DNA of 64,000 bases, taken from NCBI RefSeq assembly GCF_001625215.2, contig NC_030384.2, positions 46,472,390 to 46,536,389 on the forward strand, in the 5' to 3' direction. Positions 36,704-47,330 of this stretch are shown here, piece by piece. How positions within the stretch are numbered: position 1 is the first letter of the stretch; the number at the start of each line of letters is the position of its first letter. The notes beneath the pieces are model-generated. The model was not told the DNA's origin. It did no database searches and was given only the letters and a program-made list of their open reading frames with translations. The translations under genes were made by a program, and so were the position numbers. This DNA comes from Daucus carota subsp. sativus (Eukaryota > Streptophyta > Magnoliopsida > Apiales > Apiaceae).

Positions 36704-37461
36704 AAGCAATAAATTTACACTAGTTCTTACTAGTTATCGTGTGATCTCTAATATTGTTGGATCACGTCGCTCACTGTTGGAATGAGACTGGAAGAAGGTT
36801 GCAGAAAGGATAAGCTTTGCAGCAAGATATGTATCATTTTTGAAGGTGTCTTGTATGGCGATGCTGTATTATACTAGTGATATAGAATGTTAACATTTGG
36901 CCAAAATTTCACTGTTTTGCAATAGAGGAAATATATATTAATTTTTTTATTTTTTATTTTTACAATTTAGGCTTATATGCCGTACAAGACTATCTGCTCT
37001 TATATTTCTTAGGTTGACCCGAGATCCGGAGACAGAGGATAAACCCATCACTTGGCTATCAAATCTCGCTCAAATATATATTAATCTTAGTTAGAAAGGT
37101 AAAGATCAAGTACATATTATCGTATTCATATTTTTTCTTTGGAGTAAAATAAAAAATACATATGATTAAACACAAAGTTTAATTTCGGATATTTACAATA
37201 ACTAAAAGTAGGAGATGGTATGGAGGATAAACCATGCAGTTTGATAAAACAAAATTCACAGTGAATGTAACAGATTGTGTGTTGGTGTATATCCAGTGCA
37301 TTAGAGTGAATAGTTACGTCCTAGTAAACAAGGGATTAAAGCTAAATGATATGCACGGACTTTCGGGATAAATTTTGTTAGTTCGTTCTCTATGCACGTA
37401 TATATGAGCACCATTTTGACACTTAAGTTGTATGTTTATTTACAGTTCATTAAAGAAAACT
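36704..37461. other. Intergenic, COQ3 3' flank and prolamin-like gene 1 promoter
   Basis: Bases 37190-37461 align with 41440-41737 upstream of the second prolamin-like gene, including AGGATAAACCATGCA, TATATCCAGTGCAT and TAGTTCGTT. The two promoters were therefore duplicated with the genes. No other gene is seen. Confidence 0.6.
37399..37405 (+). promoter_or_regulatory. TATA box, prolamin-like gene 1
   Basis: TATATAT is followed by GAGCACCA, matching TATATAA-GAGCACCA at the same place in copy 2. It lies about 60 bases upstream of the chosen ATG. Confidence 0.65.
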
Positions 37462-38619
37462 ATGTTAAACCAGAGCTTTATTATCCCCCTTGCTACCGTG
37501 TTTACCGTTTGGCTGTGTGTATTTACAACGTTCGGAAATGCTTCTTCCTTGCATGATGATAATGAATACACTCAATCAGCTCTAACAGCAACCAACAGTT
37601 ATCCAGATCCTGGAAATATAAGAGGGTTTCCGATCAGCATTGGTGGTGGTGGTAACAGCAATGGTGGAGATGGTTGGTTACGTATTTGGACTCCTTTCGG
37701 ATGGATAATCATCCGTGGTGATGGTGATAGGCAAGGCGGAGGTGGTGCTGGTGGGTTTATCCCTTTTTTTCCTCTTCCGAGTCCCCCTAAGTCTAATGTT
37801 CCGCCACCAAGTCCTTCTAATCCCATAACACCAAATCCACCGAGTCCTTTGGAACCTACACCAAAACATCCTTCTAATCCTGTAACGCCGGATCCACCAA
37901 GTCCTTTTAATCCTGTAAAGCCGGATCCACCAAGTTCTTCTAACCCAACACCGGAACATCCTCCTAGCCCGAATCCTTTAATCCCTACACCACGACATCC
38001 TTCTAACCCCATAACACCAAATCCTTTTATCCCTACACCACAACCTCCTCCAAGTAGACCCCCACTACCACCCTGGTTGGCCCCTTTTTTCGGTGGTGGT
38101 GGTAAACACCCTTCACCGCCAAGTCCTTTATATCCCCACATACCACCATGGTTGGCGCCTTACATCGGCCATGATGGTCGTCTACATATGCCCCCACCTC
38201 CACCACTCCAAACACCAAAATGGCTACTTCAATATATTGGAAGTGATGGTCGTCTACACCTCCCTGACCAACCATCACGCCCAATGCCAAAATGGCTAGC
38301 ACCGTATATCGGCAAACCACCCCACAGTTCATTACCAGCTCACCTCAGAACTGAATCCGAAACAAGTGACCTTAAAAGCAGCAAGACATCATCAGAAGGC
38401 ACACATCATTACTACCAATGCTGGTCAAGACTTGAAAAGGTAGACAAGTGTGTGAATGAAATTTTAACAGCCTTTTCATCCCGAAAGTTTGAGGTGCTAA
38501 GTTCAGCTTGTTGCTCAGCCATTCAAAACATGGACAAAGATTGTCATGCAAAGACAATTGGAAACTTCCATGATCACTTCTTTTCTGCTTCTGTTCACAA
38601 GCATTGCTCAGCCAACTAA
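37462..38619 (+). CDS. Secreted proline-rich protein with prolamin-like domain, copy 1
   Basis: A single-exon gene of 385 residues. The ATG at 37462 was chosen over 37432 because copy 2 has GTG at the upstream position but keeps the downstream ATG. A signal peptide (about 1-27) leads to a Gly-rich stretch with the conserved WTPFGW motif, then about 110 residues rich in Pro/Ser/Asn (NPITPNPPSP-type units). Four repeats of the kind PPWLAPYIGHDGRLHMP follow. The last 70 residues match the prolamin-like fold (Pfam PF05617; ECA1/egg-cell-secreted family) with six cysteines in the order C, C, CC, C, C: QCW, DKCV, ACCS, KDCH, KHCSAN. A secreted wall or apoplast protein is likely; the job is unknown. 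Family members act in gametophyte and fertilisation signalling, but a role here is not shown. Confidence 0.85.
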   Translation: MLNQSFIIPLATVFTVWLCVFTTFGNASSLHDDNEYTQSALTATNSYPDPGNIRGFPISIGGGGNSNGGDGWLRIWTPFGWIIIRGDGDRQGGGGAGGFIPFFPLPSPPKSNVPPPSPSNPITPNPPSPLEPTPKHPSNPVTPDPPSPFNPVKPDPPSSSNPTPEHPPSPNPLIPTPRHPSNPITPNPFIPTPQPPPSRPPLPPWLAPFFGGGGKHPSPPSPLYPHIPPWLAPYIGHDGRLHMPPPPPLQTPKWLLQYIGSDGRLHLPDQPSRPMPKWLAPYIGKPPHSSLPAHLRTESETSDLKSSKTSSEGTHHYYQCWSRLEKVDKCVNEILTAFSSRKFEVLSSACCSAIQNMDKDCHAKTIGNFHDHFFSASVHKHCSAN

Positions 38620-38864
38620 ATTATATTACACTGCTCTCTATATATTAGTTTCATTCGGAAATAAAGTTGTTGGTAGTCTTTTTTTTACTCAAAAAAGATC
38701 TAGCAACAGTATTTTAGTCTTTGTTTACGGAGATGTAAAATTTAATTGTCCTTAATGAATCAGCTTCTTCATCGTGTTTAAAGTTTAGTTTGGTCCTGCC
38801 TCCAGGGTTCTTACTTTAAACGAAGAGAATTTATCTCTATCACTCACAAATTAGAGAGTAATAC
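38620..38864. other. 3' flank of prolamin-like gene 1
   Basis: It contains an AATAAAG signal at about 38659, suitable for polyadenylation of copy 1. Nothing else is recognised. Confidence 0.5.
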
Positions 38865-40170
38865 CTCTCATTTTTTTTCACCGCATTTCTCCTTAAAGCT
38901 ACCGAGTTCATCACCTCTTGGCTAGCGAAGATTGACAAGAAAAGAGAACACATTATTACTTTGGTAGTATGAACAAAAAAATAGTGTCGTCGGATAATGC
39001 GCATGTTTGGATCACCTCAAACATAAACTTAATAACTTCTGATTAATTCAGTTTTTATTTTAAATTAAATGTTGATTTATTTTTATTTTTTGAAAAAAAG
39101 TTAAATTTTGATTTATTATTCAAACAAATTGACTTTCAATTTAATATCTAAAAATAATATTTTTTATAATATAAAACACTATCACATGATAAACTTAAGG
39201 GGATGGAGTCATGGAGAGGTATATATAATTTACCGTCTCTTATTTGCTTTTATATATTTATTTGAAAATTTGGGTTCTAATTTATTTTTAAAAATCTAAA
39301 TATTTAGTTAACATTTTACTAACTCAAATCATTACTTGTAATTTTTGGAAAAACTAAAATAAATAATAAATTTTTTCAGTCAAATTTCTATTAAGTCCAA
39401 CCCTCTAATTTATTCTAATTTATTTTCATATCTCATAATTTCCATAACAGGATTTGAATTCTAATTTATTTGGGTTCTAATTTATTCCAATTGGCTCAAT
39501 GATATTGATTCGAACTCAATCATAATCAACAATATTTGTTATATTTTCAACATGTTTGTTATGCATTCTTCACAAGTACGTTTAAGCATCTGCCTTGTTT
39601 TGAGAAACTATAAAACACACAAGTTGTATGTTATGAATCCGTCTTGTTAGCTTATGTGCCATTGTTCAAGAAGAGTGCCAGGTTTTACTCAACATAAAAC
39701 TGATTGAAAATTTAGATCATTTCTTACGCGGGAATACAATATAGAGCACAAAGTTGCTAATACCTTTTGAGAAGATCTATTTTGAACTTCTTCATCAAGC
39801 TGTTTTTATAGCTGTCAATTATACCATTATGTCCCAGCTAATCATATCAGTCAAAAATCAAAATGTTATATCAAGCAAACAAAGAGTAATTGTTTGAAAA
39901 TATTACATCAGCTACATCTGTTCCGAAACAAAGACATCGGTTTCAAATGATTAAAATGTAATTGTGAAAATATTACATCACCTGCATCCTCTGTTCCGAA
40001 ACAAAGACATCGGTTTCAAATGATTAAAATGTAATTGTGAAAATATTACATCACCTGCATCCTCTGTTCTGAAACAAAAATGGTTAAAGTCAAAGCACAC
40101 AAAATTATAAGGAAGGACTAATTATAAATAAATTTATAGGTACTCTACTCCACTATATTTATTTTATACA
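38865..40170 (-). pseudogene. Decayed 3' fragment of the Elongin A gene
   Basis: Bases 38885-38960 match exon 6 of the intact gene (43483-43539) with its flanks; both read CCGCATTT...CTTAAAGCT or CTCAAAGCT, then TTGACAA. Bases 39755-39860 match exon 5 (43928-44003) and its intron, including CTTCTTCATCAAGCTG and AATCATATCAGTCAAAAAT. The coding frame is destroyed and most exons are missing. It lies directly downstream of prolamin-like gene 1, just as the intact Elongin A gene lies downstream of gene 2. The pair therefore marks an old tandem duplication of a prolamin-like/Elongin A block. Confidence 0.75.
39895..40080. repeat. Tandem repeat, 70-73 bp unit, 2.6 copies
   Basis: Units start at 39895, 39965 and 40038 with TGAAAATATTACATCA and contain TTCCGAAACAAAGACATCGG. 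They are almost identical, so the array is younger than the Elongin A relic that contains it. The third unit is cut short. Confidence 0.85.
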
Positions 40171-41737
40171 TTAAATATTAACCAGCCCATCACTAATCTC
40201 AGCACAAAAGAATAATCAAAATTATTACAAGATATTCACTTAATAATAGAAAAGTACAATAATATTACCTACACTAGTTTTATACTTCTCGCACCCACAC
40301 AGCTTTTCATACAAATCTTACTTCAAAAAAAGAAAAGAAAAGAAAAGGCTTTTCATACAAATCGATCGTGACCCTAATCTCAAAACTGCATGAATTATTG
40401 ATTAGCGCTGCTAATACCAAGGTCCTAATAACTATTTAAAATATATTTATTTCATATTTTATTTAAATATATATAAATTAATTATTTAATTAATCATGTT
40501 ATATTTTTAGTTAATTATGTTTTTTTGAAGAGAGTCTAGTTAATTATATATGTTATATTATTTTTGTTGTAATTATAATCCAGCATGCATGCCTTCTAAT
40601 TGTGATTATAATTACTCATAATTAAAATTTTGACTATTCAAAAGCAACTTAACAAAGGAGTCCAAAACAAATGAGTGCGAATCCTCATCGCCTGCTTGTG
40701 TCTCTTTATAAGTTTTTTTTTTAAATTATTATTGGTCACTTTTTTTTACCTCTCTCAGGTGGTCTTTCTCTTAGTTGCAGGATTAATCAGTTATTTTGTT
40801 TATTCTCAGTTTACACTTCAATTTTATAAATTTTTTTGTTGCATAAAATATCAATATATTTGCTTTACAGGAAATCTTTTTGAGATATAGAGAATCTTTT
40901 TAGTAGATTAAATATTATATACAAAAAACATCTCAATATTTTAATATAATTTTAGTCATAAATAAAGTATTTTTTTTGCTTTTAAATTTAATAATATTAA
41001 AGTTTTCAAAATTTTAACTATTTATTTAATATAGAAATAAATAAAATAAAATTACTATATAATATTATATGTATATCATGCAAAAAATAGTTTTAGTATA
41101 TTTTGTACTATATGAAAAATACATTTAAATAATGAAAATATTACGAATTTAAATTTGGAAAAGTTTAACAAGTTCTGATGAGGAACTATCCAACATAAAA
41201 TAGATAACAAACATAGATCATGTGCTAAGTAAATATCTTACCAATAACAAAGAGGGGACATAGGGAGACAGGAAGGGGAGTATCCGGACTCAAAACAAAT
41301 TTACTCTACAGCAGAGAAATAGTGAACATTGTTAAGTTTTGAAATAACAGGATTTGACTAAAACTACTCTGTGCCTCCATAGTCCATACTGGTTCCTATA
41401 TTTCATGACTACCTGCGCTAAACTTAAGTTAATTACGGATATTTATAACTAAGAGTTGAAATAATATATATTGAGGATAAACCATGCAACGTGTTAAAGC
41501 CAAATTCTTATTGAATATAACAGATTTGTGCACAAATTAGGGACCAGAATCCAGTATATCCAGTGCATGAGAATGAGTAGTCATATATAACTTCCACGTA
41601 AACGATGGATAGAAGATAAATGATACATGCATGGCTTTCTGCATAAAACTTGGTAGTTCGTTTCTGTGCACACAATATATAAGAGCACCAGTTGACATTT
41701 AATTTGTGTGCTCATTCACATTTTAGTGAAGAAAACC
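40171..41737. other. Intergenic, AT-rich, then promoter of prolamin-like gene 2
   Basis: 40171-41430 is very AT-rich with no coding content recognised. 41440-41737 is the duplicated promoter, matching 37190-37461. Confidence 0.5.
41676..41682 (+). promoter_or_regulatory. TATA box, prolamin-like gene 2
   Basis: TATATAA followed by GAGCACCA, matching copy 1, about 56 bases upstream of the ATG at 41738. Confidence 0.7.
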
Positions 41738-42691
41738 ATGTTGAGAAACCAGAGCTTTATCCCCCTTGCTACTGTATTTATTGTTTGGCTTTGTGTTTTT
41801 TCGACGTACGCAAATGCTGCTTCCTTGAATGATGATAAAGGAAACACACAATCAGCTGTAGCAGCAAGTACTAGTGGTTTTCCTGCAGGTCCTGGAAATT
41901 TCCCTGGGTTTCCGAGTGGCGGTGGTGGCAACAGCAATGGTGGCGGTGGTGGCATGCGTATTTGGACTCCTTTCGGATGGATATCCATTGGTGGTGGTGG
42001 TAATAGGCCTGGCGGAGGAGGTGGCGGAAGGTGGTTCCCTTTTCCTAAGCCTAACTATTCACCAGTGACTCCCAAGCCGTTTAAGCCAAAGCCGTGTCAC
42101 CCTGTTACACCCAAACCGGTTATACCTACCCCTAAGCCTAACCCTTCGCCAAGTCCTAAGCCGGTGATACCTACCCCTAAGCCTAAGCCTAAGCCTAAGC
42201 CGGTTATACCTACTCCTAAGCCTAATCCTTCACCAAGTCCTAAACCCTTTAAGCCAAATCCGTGTCACCCGAAACATCCTTCTAAGCCGTTTATGCCTAA
42301 TTTCCCAGGGTTTCCGAGTGGTGGTGGTTCATCTAGACCCATAGTGCCACCATGGTTAACACCATTTATTGGTCCCCACAGTTCAAAGCCAGCTCACCTT
42401 CCATCAGTAAATAGCATGGAAACTCAATCGGAAACAGGTGCTGTTGAAGCCAGTAAGACACTAGCAGAAGGAAGACATCATTACTACCAATGCTGGTCAG
42501 TTCTCGAGAAGGTTGACAAGTGTGTGAATGAAGTTTTAACTGCATTTTCATCCCGAAAGTTTGAGGTGCTAAGTTCATCTTGTTGCTCCGCCATTGAAAA
42601 GATGGATAAAGATTGTCATGCAAGGACAATTGGAAACTTCCATGATCACTTCTTTTCTGCTTCTGTTCATAAGCACTGTTCTGCCAACTAA
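41738..42691 (+). CDS. Secreted proline-rich protein with prolamin-like domain, copy 2
   Basis: A single-exon gene of 317 residues, paralogue of 37462-38619. A signal peptide is followed by GFPSGGGGNSNGGGGG and the shared WTPFGW motif. The proline-rich part is Lys-Pro based rather than Asn/Ser-Pro based: VIPTPKPNPSPSPKP-type units with two KPCHP/NPCHP cysteine sites that copy 1 lacks. Only one WLTPFIG unit remains, against four WLAPYIG-type units in copy 1. The C-terminal prolamin-like domain is nearly identical to that of copy 1 and keeps all six cysteines and the end FSASVHKHCSAN. The folded domain is thus conserved while the linker diverged in length and charge, as in extensin or hybrid proline-rich proteins. 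Secretion is likely; the function is unknown. Confidence 0.85.
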   Translation: MLRNQSFIPLATVFIVWLCVFSTYANAASLNDDKGNTQSAVAASTSGFPAGPGNFPGFPSGGGGNSNGGGGGMRIWTPFGWISIGGGGNRPGGGGGGRWFPFPKPNYSPVTPKPFKPKPCHPVTPKPVIPTPKPNPSPSPKPVIPTPKPKPKPKPVIPTPKPNPSPSPKPFKPNPCHPKHPSKPFMPNFPGFPSGGGSSRPIVPPWLTPFIGPHSSKPAHLPSVNSMETQSETGAVEASKTLAEGRHHYYQCWSVLEKVDKCVNEVLTAFSSRKFEVLSSSCCSAIEKMDKDCHARTIGNFHDHFFSASVHKHCSAN

Positions 42692-43314
42692 ATTCTATTC
42701 GATGCAAAGATAGTTAGTCTCATTTGCAAATAAGGTAGTTGGTAGATCTTAGAAAACATCAGCTTCTGCATCTTGTTTAGTAATAAAATCTTTTGGTGCT
42801 GCTTTTTGTTTACTGATATTTCAGTGTCACTATGTGCTGACTAATGTTTACTGCATACCAGGAACTAGAAATTCACAAAGGAATGAACAGTCAGAACAAG
42901 TCCTTCCATACTTAGCTGGATAGCAATGCTGACTAATAGTAATTGTTTAAGAGCAAGCAACTCAAATTTTGTGTACATGTAAATAAAGCAGAAATCTTTG
43001 TTTTTACCCAGGTTTCTGGAAATTATCAACTATTCGGGAATGGGGATGCATAAAATTTTTTTTAACATTTTTGTATCTGAACACTATTGTATTGCTATGT
43101 CTAGAAAAATCCTAAAAAAGCCTAAGATTTCCCTTGATAGCGGGGAATCCTGTGAATTGTGAAGCATAAAATGAGCAGGATGAGCTCTATTACAACTTAA
43201 AACCGGCTTTTAACAGCTGGATTACAGCATATCATGAAGCCATTGCATTTAAAAATATACTACAGATTATAAACACAGACCAAGGAGAAACTGAAATTCT
43301 ATAGACCCCCGCTT
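42692..43314. other. Intergenic between convergent prolamin-like gene 2 and Elongin A
   Basis: Shared 3' flank of two convergent genes. Bases about 42996-43262 recur at 55030-55630 with a MITE inserted in that copy. Confidence 0.6.
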
Positions 43315-46300
43315 TTATCTTCTTTGTAATTCTTTGCTTCCTTGGGAACTTGAAGAAGAACCATTAGAAGAAACGCCTCCATACTCCCGTATACACAAGG
43401 GCCTACAAAATTCAAACAAAACAATTAACAAATAATAAGATTAATGTTGCAGCTTTTAATAATCTTAGACACTAACACATACCTGCCATTCTTTTGAACC
43501 GCATTTTTCCTCAAAGCTTTCAAGTTTCTTACTTCTTGACTAGTGAAAATTGACAAAGGACAGATTAGACACATTATGCTGGAAGCAGGAACAAAAAGTA
43601 TATGTCGTTCTATAAAGAACTGTCATAATTGATCATGTTAATTTTATTGTCAACTCGTGTGTTGTTTATTCTTCACAATTTCTAGCATCTGACTTTGAGA
43701 AACTCCAATACACACAAATAGTATGTTTTAACTGGTATAACTTATGTACACTGTTCAAAAAGAGACCAGGTTTTACTCAACATAAAATTGATTGAAAATT
43801 GGATCACTTCTTTACAACACAGTATAGAGCACAAAGAACGACCTGAAGAAGCCAAATCCTGTTAAGATGGTGATATTTTATTTCACAACCGAACAATGTT
43901 CAACTGCTTCCTATACAGAACTAATACCTGTTGACAAAATCTTCTCTGGACTTCTTCATCAAGCTGCTTTTTGAGCTGCCAACAATTCTGCCAGGTCCCC
44001 AACCTAATCATATCAGTCAAAAATTTAATTATCAATAAATATTAGAATATTACAATTGGAGGCCATGATGGATCATCATTACACAAAAGGTGATGCCATA
44101 TATATTGATACCTCCATAACAATTTCTTTTGTGGCTTGAAGGTGGCACTTTTGTACACGGCTTAACTTGTCTACTCTTTTTTTCTGATCAAGCGAACAAC
44201 ATTCAAAATTTAAAAAAATAATAGTCAAAAGATTACATCGAGTACACGTATTCTAAAATAAAGATATCCATTCCAAACTCTGAAAGTCCAAGAACACAAA
44301 ATTGTAGTGAGGCATTAGTTGAAATCCGCAGGTCTTGACTTTTGGCCATTAATCATTTCTACATGGACAATTTTGGAGCTATATCCTAAATAAATGATAC
44401 ATACAACATCAAATTGTTTCCTCAAATCCAAAGTGTCGACGGACTCTGATTTTTGTATTAATGTTTAAAAGTTATATAGCACTTGTTTAGTATATCAAAA
44501 ATAGGACCAACACGTAGTCACTGAATACTTGAAGTACGTTTACTCAGAAACAGAATGAGGTAGTGATATGCAGGCCGGACAGGTTCGAAAATTTTGGGAT
44601 TGGGAAGAGGGGGGGGGGGGGGGGGCATATAGATTGTCTTATAAATAATTATGTGATAGTACTTGATTAAATTCATTAACAAAGCTCAGAGTTTCACTCA
44701 AATAACACTGAATACTTAAATACATCAACCTGTCACCCATTTTAATCACAGAACAAATTAAACATCAATTACCCACTTATATTGCCGGAGATGGCAATCG
44801 ACGGCCTGAGATGGTAGTAGAGGTAGTAGATAGTAATTTTATATTCGACAACACAATTTATTACTATTTATTATTTTCTAACTTGTCTAATTACCCAACC
44901 AAAAAAATCTTATTTACATAACATAAAGTTAAAGTCAAAGTATGGCAATCTTTTGCGATTAAAATACTCACGAGCATCTTCATTTTGATACAGTTGCCTT
45001 ATTCGCTCAATTGATTCTTGTTCAGCCTGTTCTACGTTCTTTAGCTTTGCCTGCACAATAAAAATAATAGTGATAAAGCATGAAAATGCAAAAAATATTA
45101 CAAGTTAGCAGTGATAATCGTTGTGATTATTGACAAAGTCGATTTTATTTTTGGATTCTTAAATTAGTTATAATTTAAATTGCAATATGGTAGCTACTGT
45201 TAAATCCTTTCTAGGAACTAACCGATTTCCATAGTAAATTTATAATTAACGGGGTATTGTAGGACCCTCGTATTACATATCTCAGTCAACGATAATTTCA
45301 CCTAATGCCTCACTCTTTATCAGAAAAACTCTCTATTATATACCCTATCTGTCATAATCACACAATATCAATCGCCTGCTCATTTAGCCGATCTTCTTCT
45401 CTCCAGCCCTCCCTCATTTCACGACAATCCGTTTCAGTTTTCTTAGTCAATTGATTTCTCAACCTGGTCCGTAACCCACCTTATCCTTTCTTTTCTCTAG
45501 CCCTCCCCCCGTTTAACGAAGACCATTTCAATTCTCACAGTCAATTTATTTTTTGACCCGGTCCGTAACCCACCTTAACCTTTTTGTATAGTACCCCTCC
45601 ACAATAACTCAACCTCCAGATCTCCCAACTTGTCCCACATCCAATTTTTAAATGGTAAGCTCATGATTGATTCTCTTGAGAAGCTGTGGTGGGTGTGAGA
45701 AGATAAGGAAAGATTACAGGGCATTACAAACTTGTTGTAGCCAACGCCTGACTGCTAGTGGTGCCAATGATGGCAGCGGTGGATAATTAAACTAATGATA
45801 GTCGAGAGATATCTGGATCTGGGTTGAATCACAGTCTTGATGACGTGGATGCTTATGTTTGTTTAAAGCTAAATCATTGAAAAAGGTACGTATACATTTC
45901 TTGAAAGAGATGCACAATTATTTTTTCAAAAGAGGCAGGTATATATTTCACAAATTTAAACACTGATTAGTAAGATAGCGACACAGAAGAATAATAGTAC
46001 CTCGTACAAGTCTTTCCATCTGAAAGTTACATTTTTACTACTGATTTTCTCAACCACTGACTTGAAACTCCTCTGACCAAATCTCTTCTGATAGAAATTT
46101 TGCCAGAGATAGTTAGTCAAGTGGCTAAGGTCTGTTCCCTACAAAAGAAATCAAATAACATGTCAGTATCCAGCCACAACTTCTTGTTCAAATCAAATGA
46201 CTTCTCTTACCTTGTTCCTCTCCTCGATGTTCTTCAACTCCTCAGCGTTGCAGTGAGGTAAAATCCGTTCCAGAAACTGGTCCGGTATTCCCGCAACATT

Positions 46301-46411
46301 TCCGATGTGTTTAACATTATCAATAACTTTTCGGAAACACATATCCTCCAAGGAAGGAACTTTAACTGTCTCATTTCTTTTTCTGTTTCTGTTGGGTATG
46401 GATCTATCCAT
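43315..46411 (-). CDS. ELOA: Elongin A (transcription elongation factor SIII subunit A)
   Basis: It binds Elongin B/C-type adaptors and aids RNA polymerase II elongation or ubiquitin-ligase targeting; plant forms are short, as here. Minus-strand exons are 46411-46211, 46138-46001, 45050-44972, 44183-44112, 44003-43928, 43539-43483 and 43402-43315; all join in frame to give 236 residues. The Elongin A domain covers about residues 18-115: VPSLEDMCFRKVIDNV, then FLERILPHCNAEEL (the F-box-like part), and LWQNFYQKRFG. A coiled-coil helix (NVEQAEQESIERIRQLY) and a basic tail with CTKVPPSSHKR and SLMKKSREDF follow, matching plant Elongin A. An in-frame ATG at 46432 exists, but an acceptor (CATGACAG, ending about 46424) after it favours 46411. 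The 5' untranslated exon is at about 47239-47300. Confidence 0.88.
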
Positions 46412-47238
46412 TCCTTCTGAAACGTCTGTCATGATAACAAAGTAGTTATGATAACAAAGTAGTTAGTACAAATTAACTTTTCAAACAATCATAAAGCTAA
46501 GTGAGTAAGTCTCGCTGCACAAACTACTAATATTAATAGTTACTGATTAGTGATTCATAGTTCATGTTCATAATACATAATTTCATTTATTCTTGCAATG
46601 CTTATCAAAAGATGCATATACAAGTGACTGTATTTGAGTGAGAATGGGTTGAAATCTCCAATTCATGTAATATTAGTGTTATAAATTTCAATATCTAACA
46701 TATATCGTTATATTTGGACCGACAGGCTCTTTATTGATTTTAATTAATCGAACTAAAAGTCTTAAAGGTGAGACCTTTTCACCCTGGGCTAAAAACATAC
46801 TATCTGCCCACATGCACAAACACAAACCAACTATCGGTCACCCAAAACTTGTTCTTCTCTTTATAACTAACTACTCACTGAAGTATGTCCTAAGATTTGA
46901 TTAACTCTTATATAAACACAACACAAACACATATAAACTCCACTCTATAGGGATAGAACCAGAACCAGAAGGGAAACAATTCTTTGTCTTACAAGGTTCA
47001 CAAACATCATGAGGATGAACCAAATCAATAATTCAATAAATCGTGTTTCATAGACAAATTTAATATCAACATGAATGTAAAGTTTCAATCTTTATAAAAA
47101 CATGTTCGACTCAACAAAGAAAATCAACACACGAAACGAAATTCAATACAATTACCCATTTCCAACAACCAAGCACTCATAAAAACATATAAACATACAG
47201 TAAATTCAATGAAAACAGAGCACAAGAACTAAACTCAC

Positions 47239-47330
47239 CAACAAGGGGTTGATTACTTGATTAGGCGAAGAGGAGAGTGCACAATTGTTGTGAATGATGA
47301 CTTGCTGCTGTGTGTATTTTCGTATTTATA
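47239..47330 (-). promoter_or_regulatory. Elongin A untranslated first exon and TATA region
   Basis: On the minus strand a TATAAATA sequence at about 47320 lies upstream of a CT-rich leader that ends CCCTTGTTG|GTGAGTTT, a strong donor at about 47238. It would join the acceptor at about 46424, making an intron of about 0.8 kb in the 5' leader, common in plant housekeeping genes. Bases 46433-47238 contain no coding sequence. Confidence 0.55.

Noticed and set aside
37599-38141. 180-residue glycine-rich reading frame on the minus strand
   Set aside because: It is the mirror of the proline-rich coding region of prolamin-like gene 1 (CCN codons read as NGG/GGN); no signal peptide or independent support.
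38033-38332. Minus-strand frame with repeated His/Val-rich segments
   Set aside because: Shadow of the WLAPYIG-DGRLH repeats of the plus-strand gene.
39895-40080. CRISPR-like array
   Set aside because: It is a contiguous tandem repeat with no distinct spacers in a plant nuclear context.
40675-40890. Hydrophobic 71-codon frame that could be a membrane protein
   Set aside because: AT-rich intergenic DNA read as Phe/Leu/Ile; no conserved feature, and no copy upstream of the sister prolamin-like gene.
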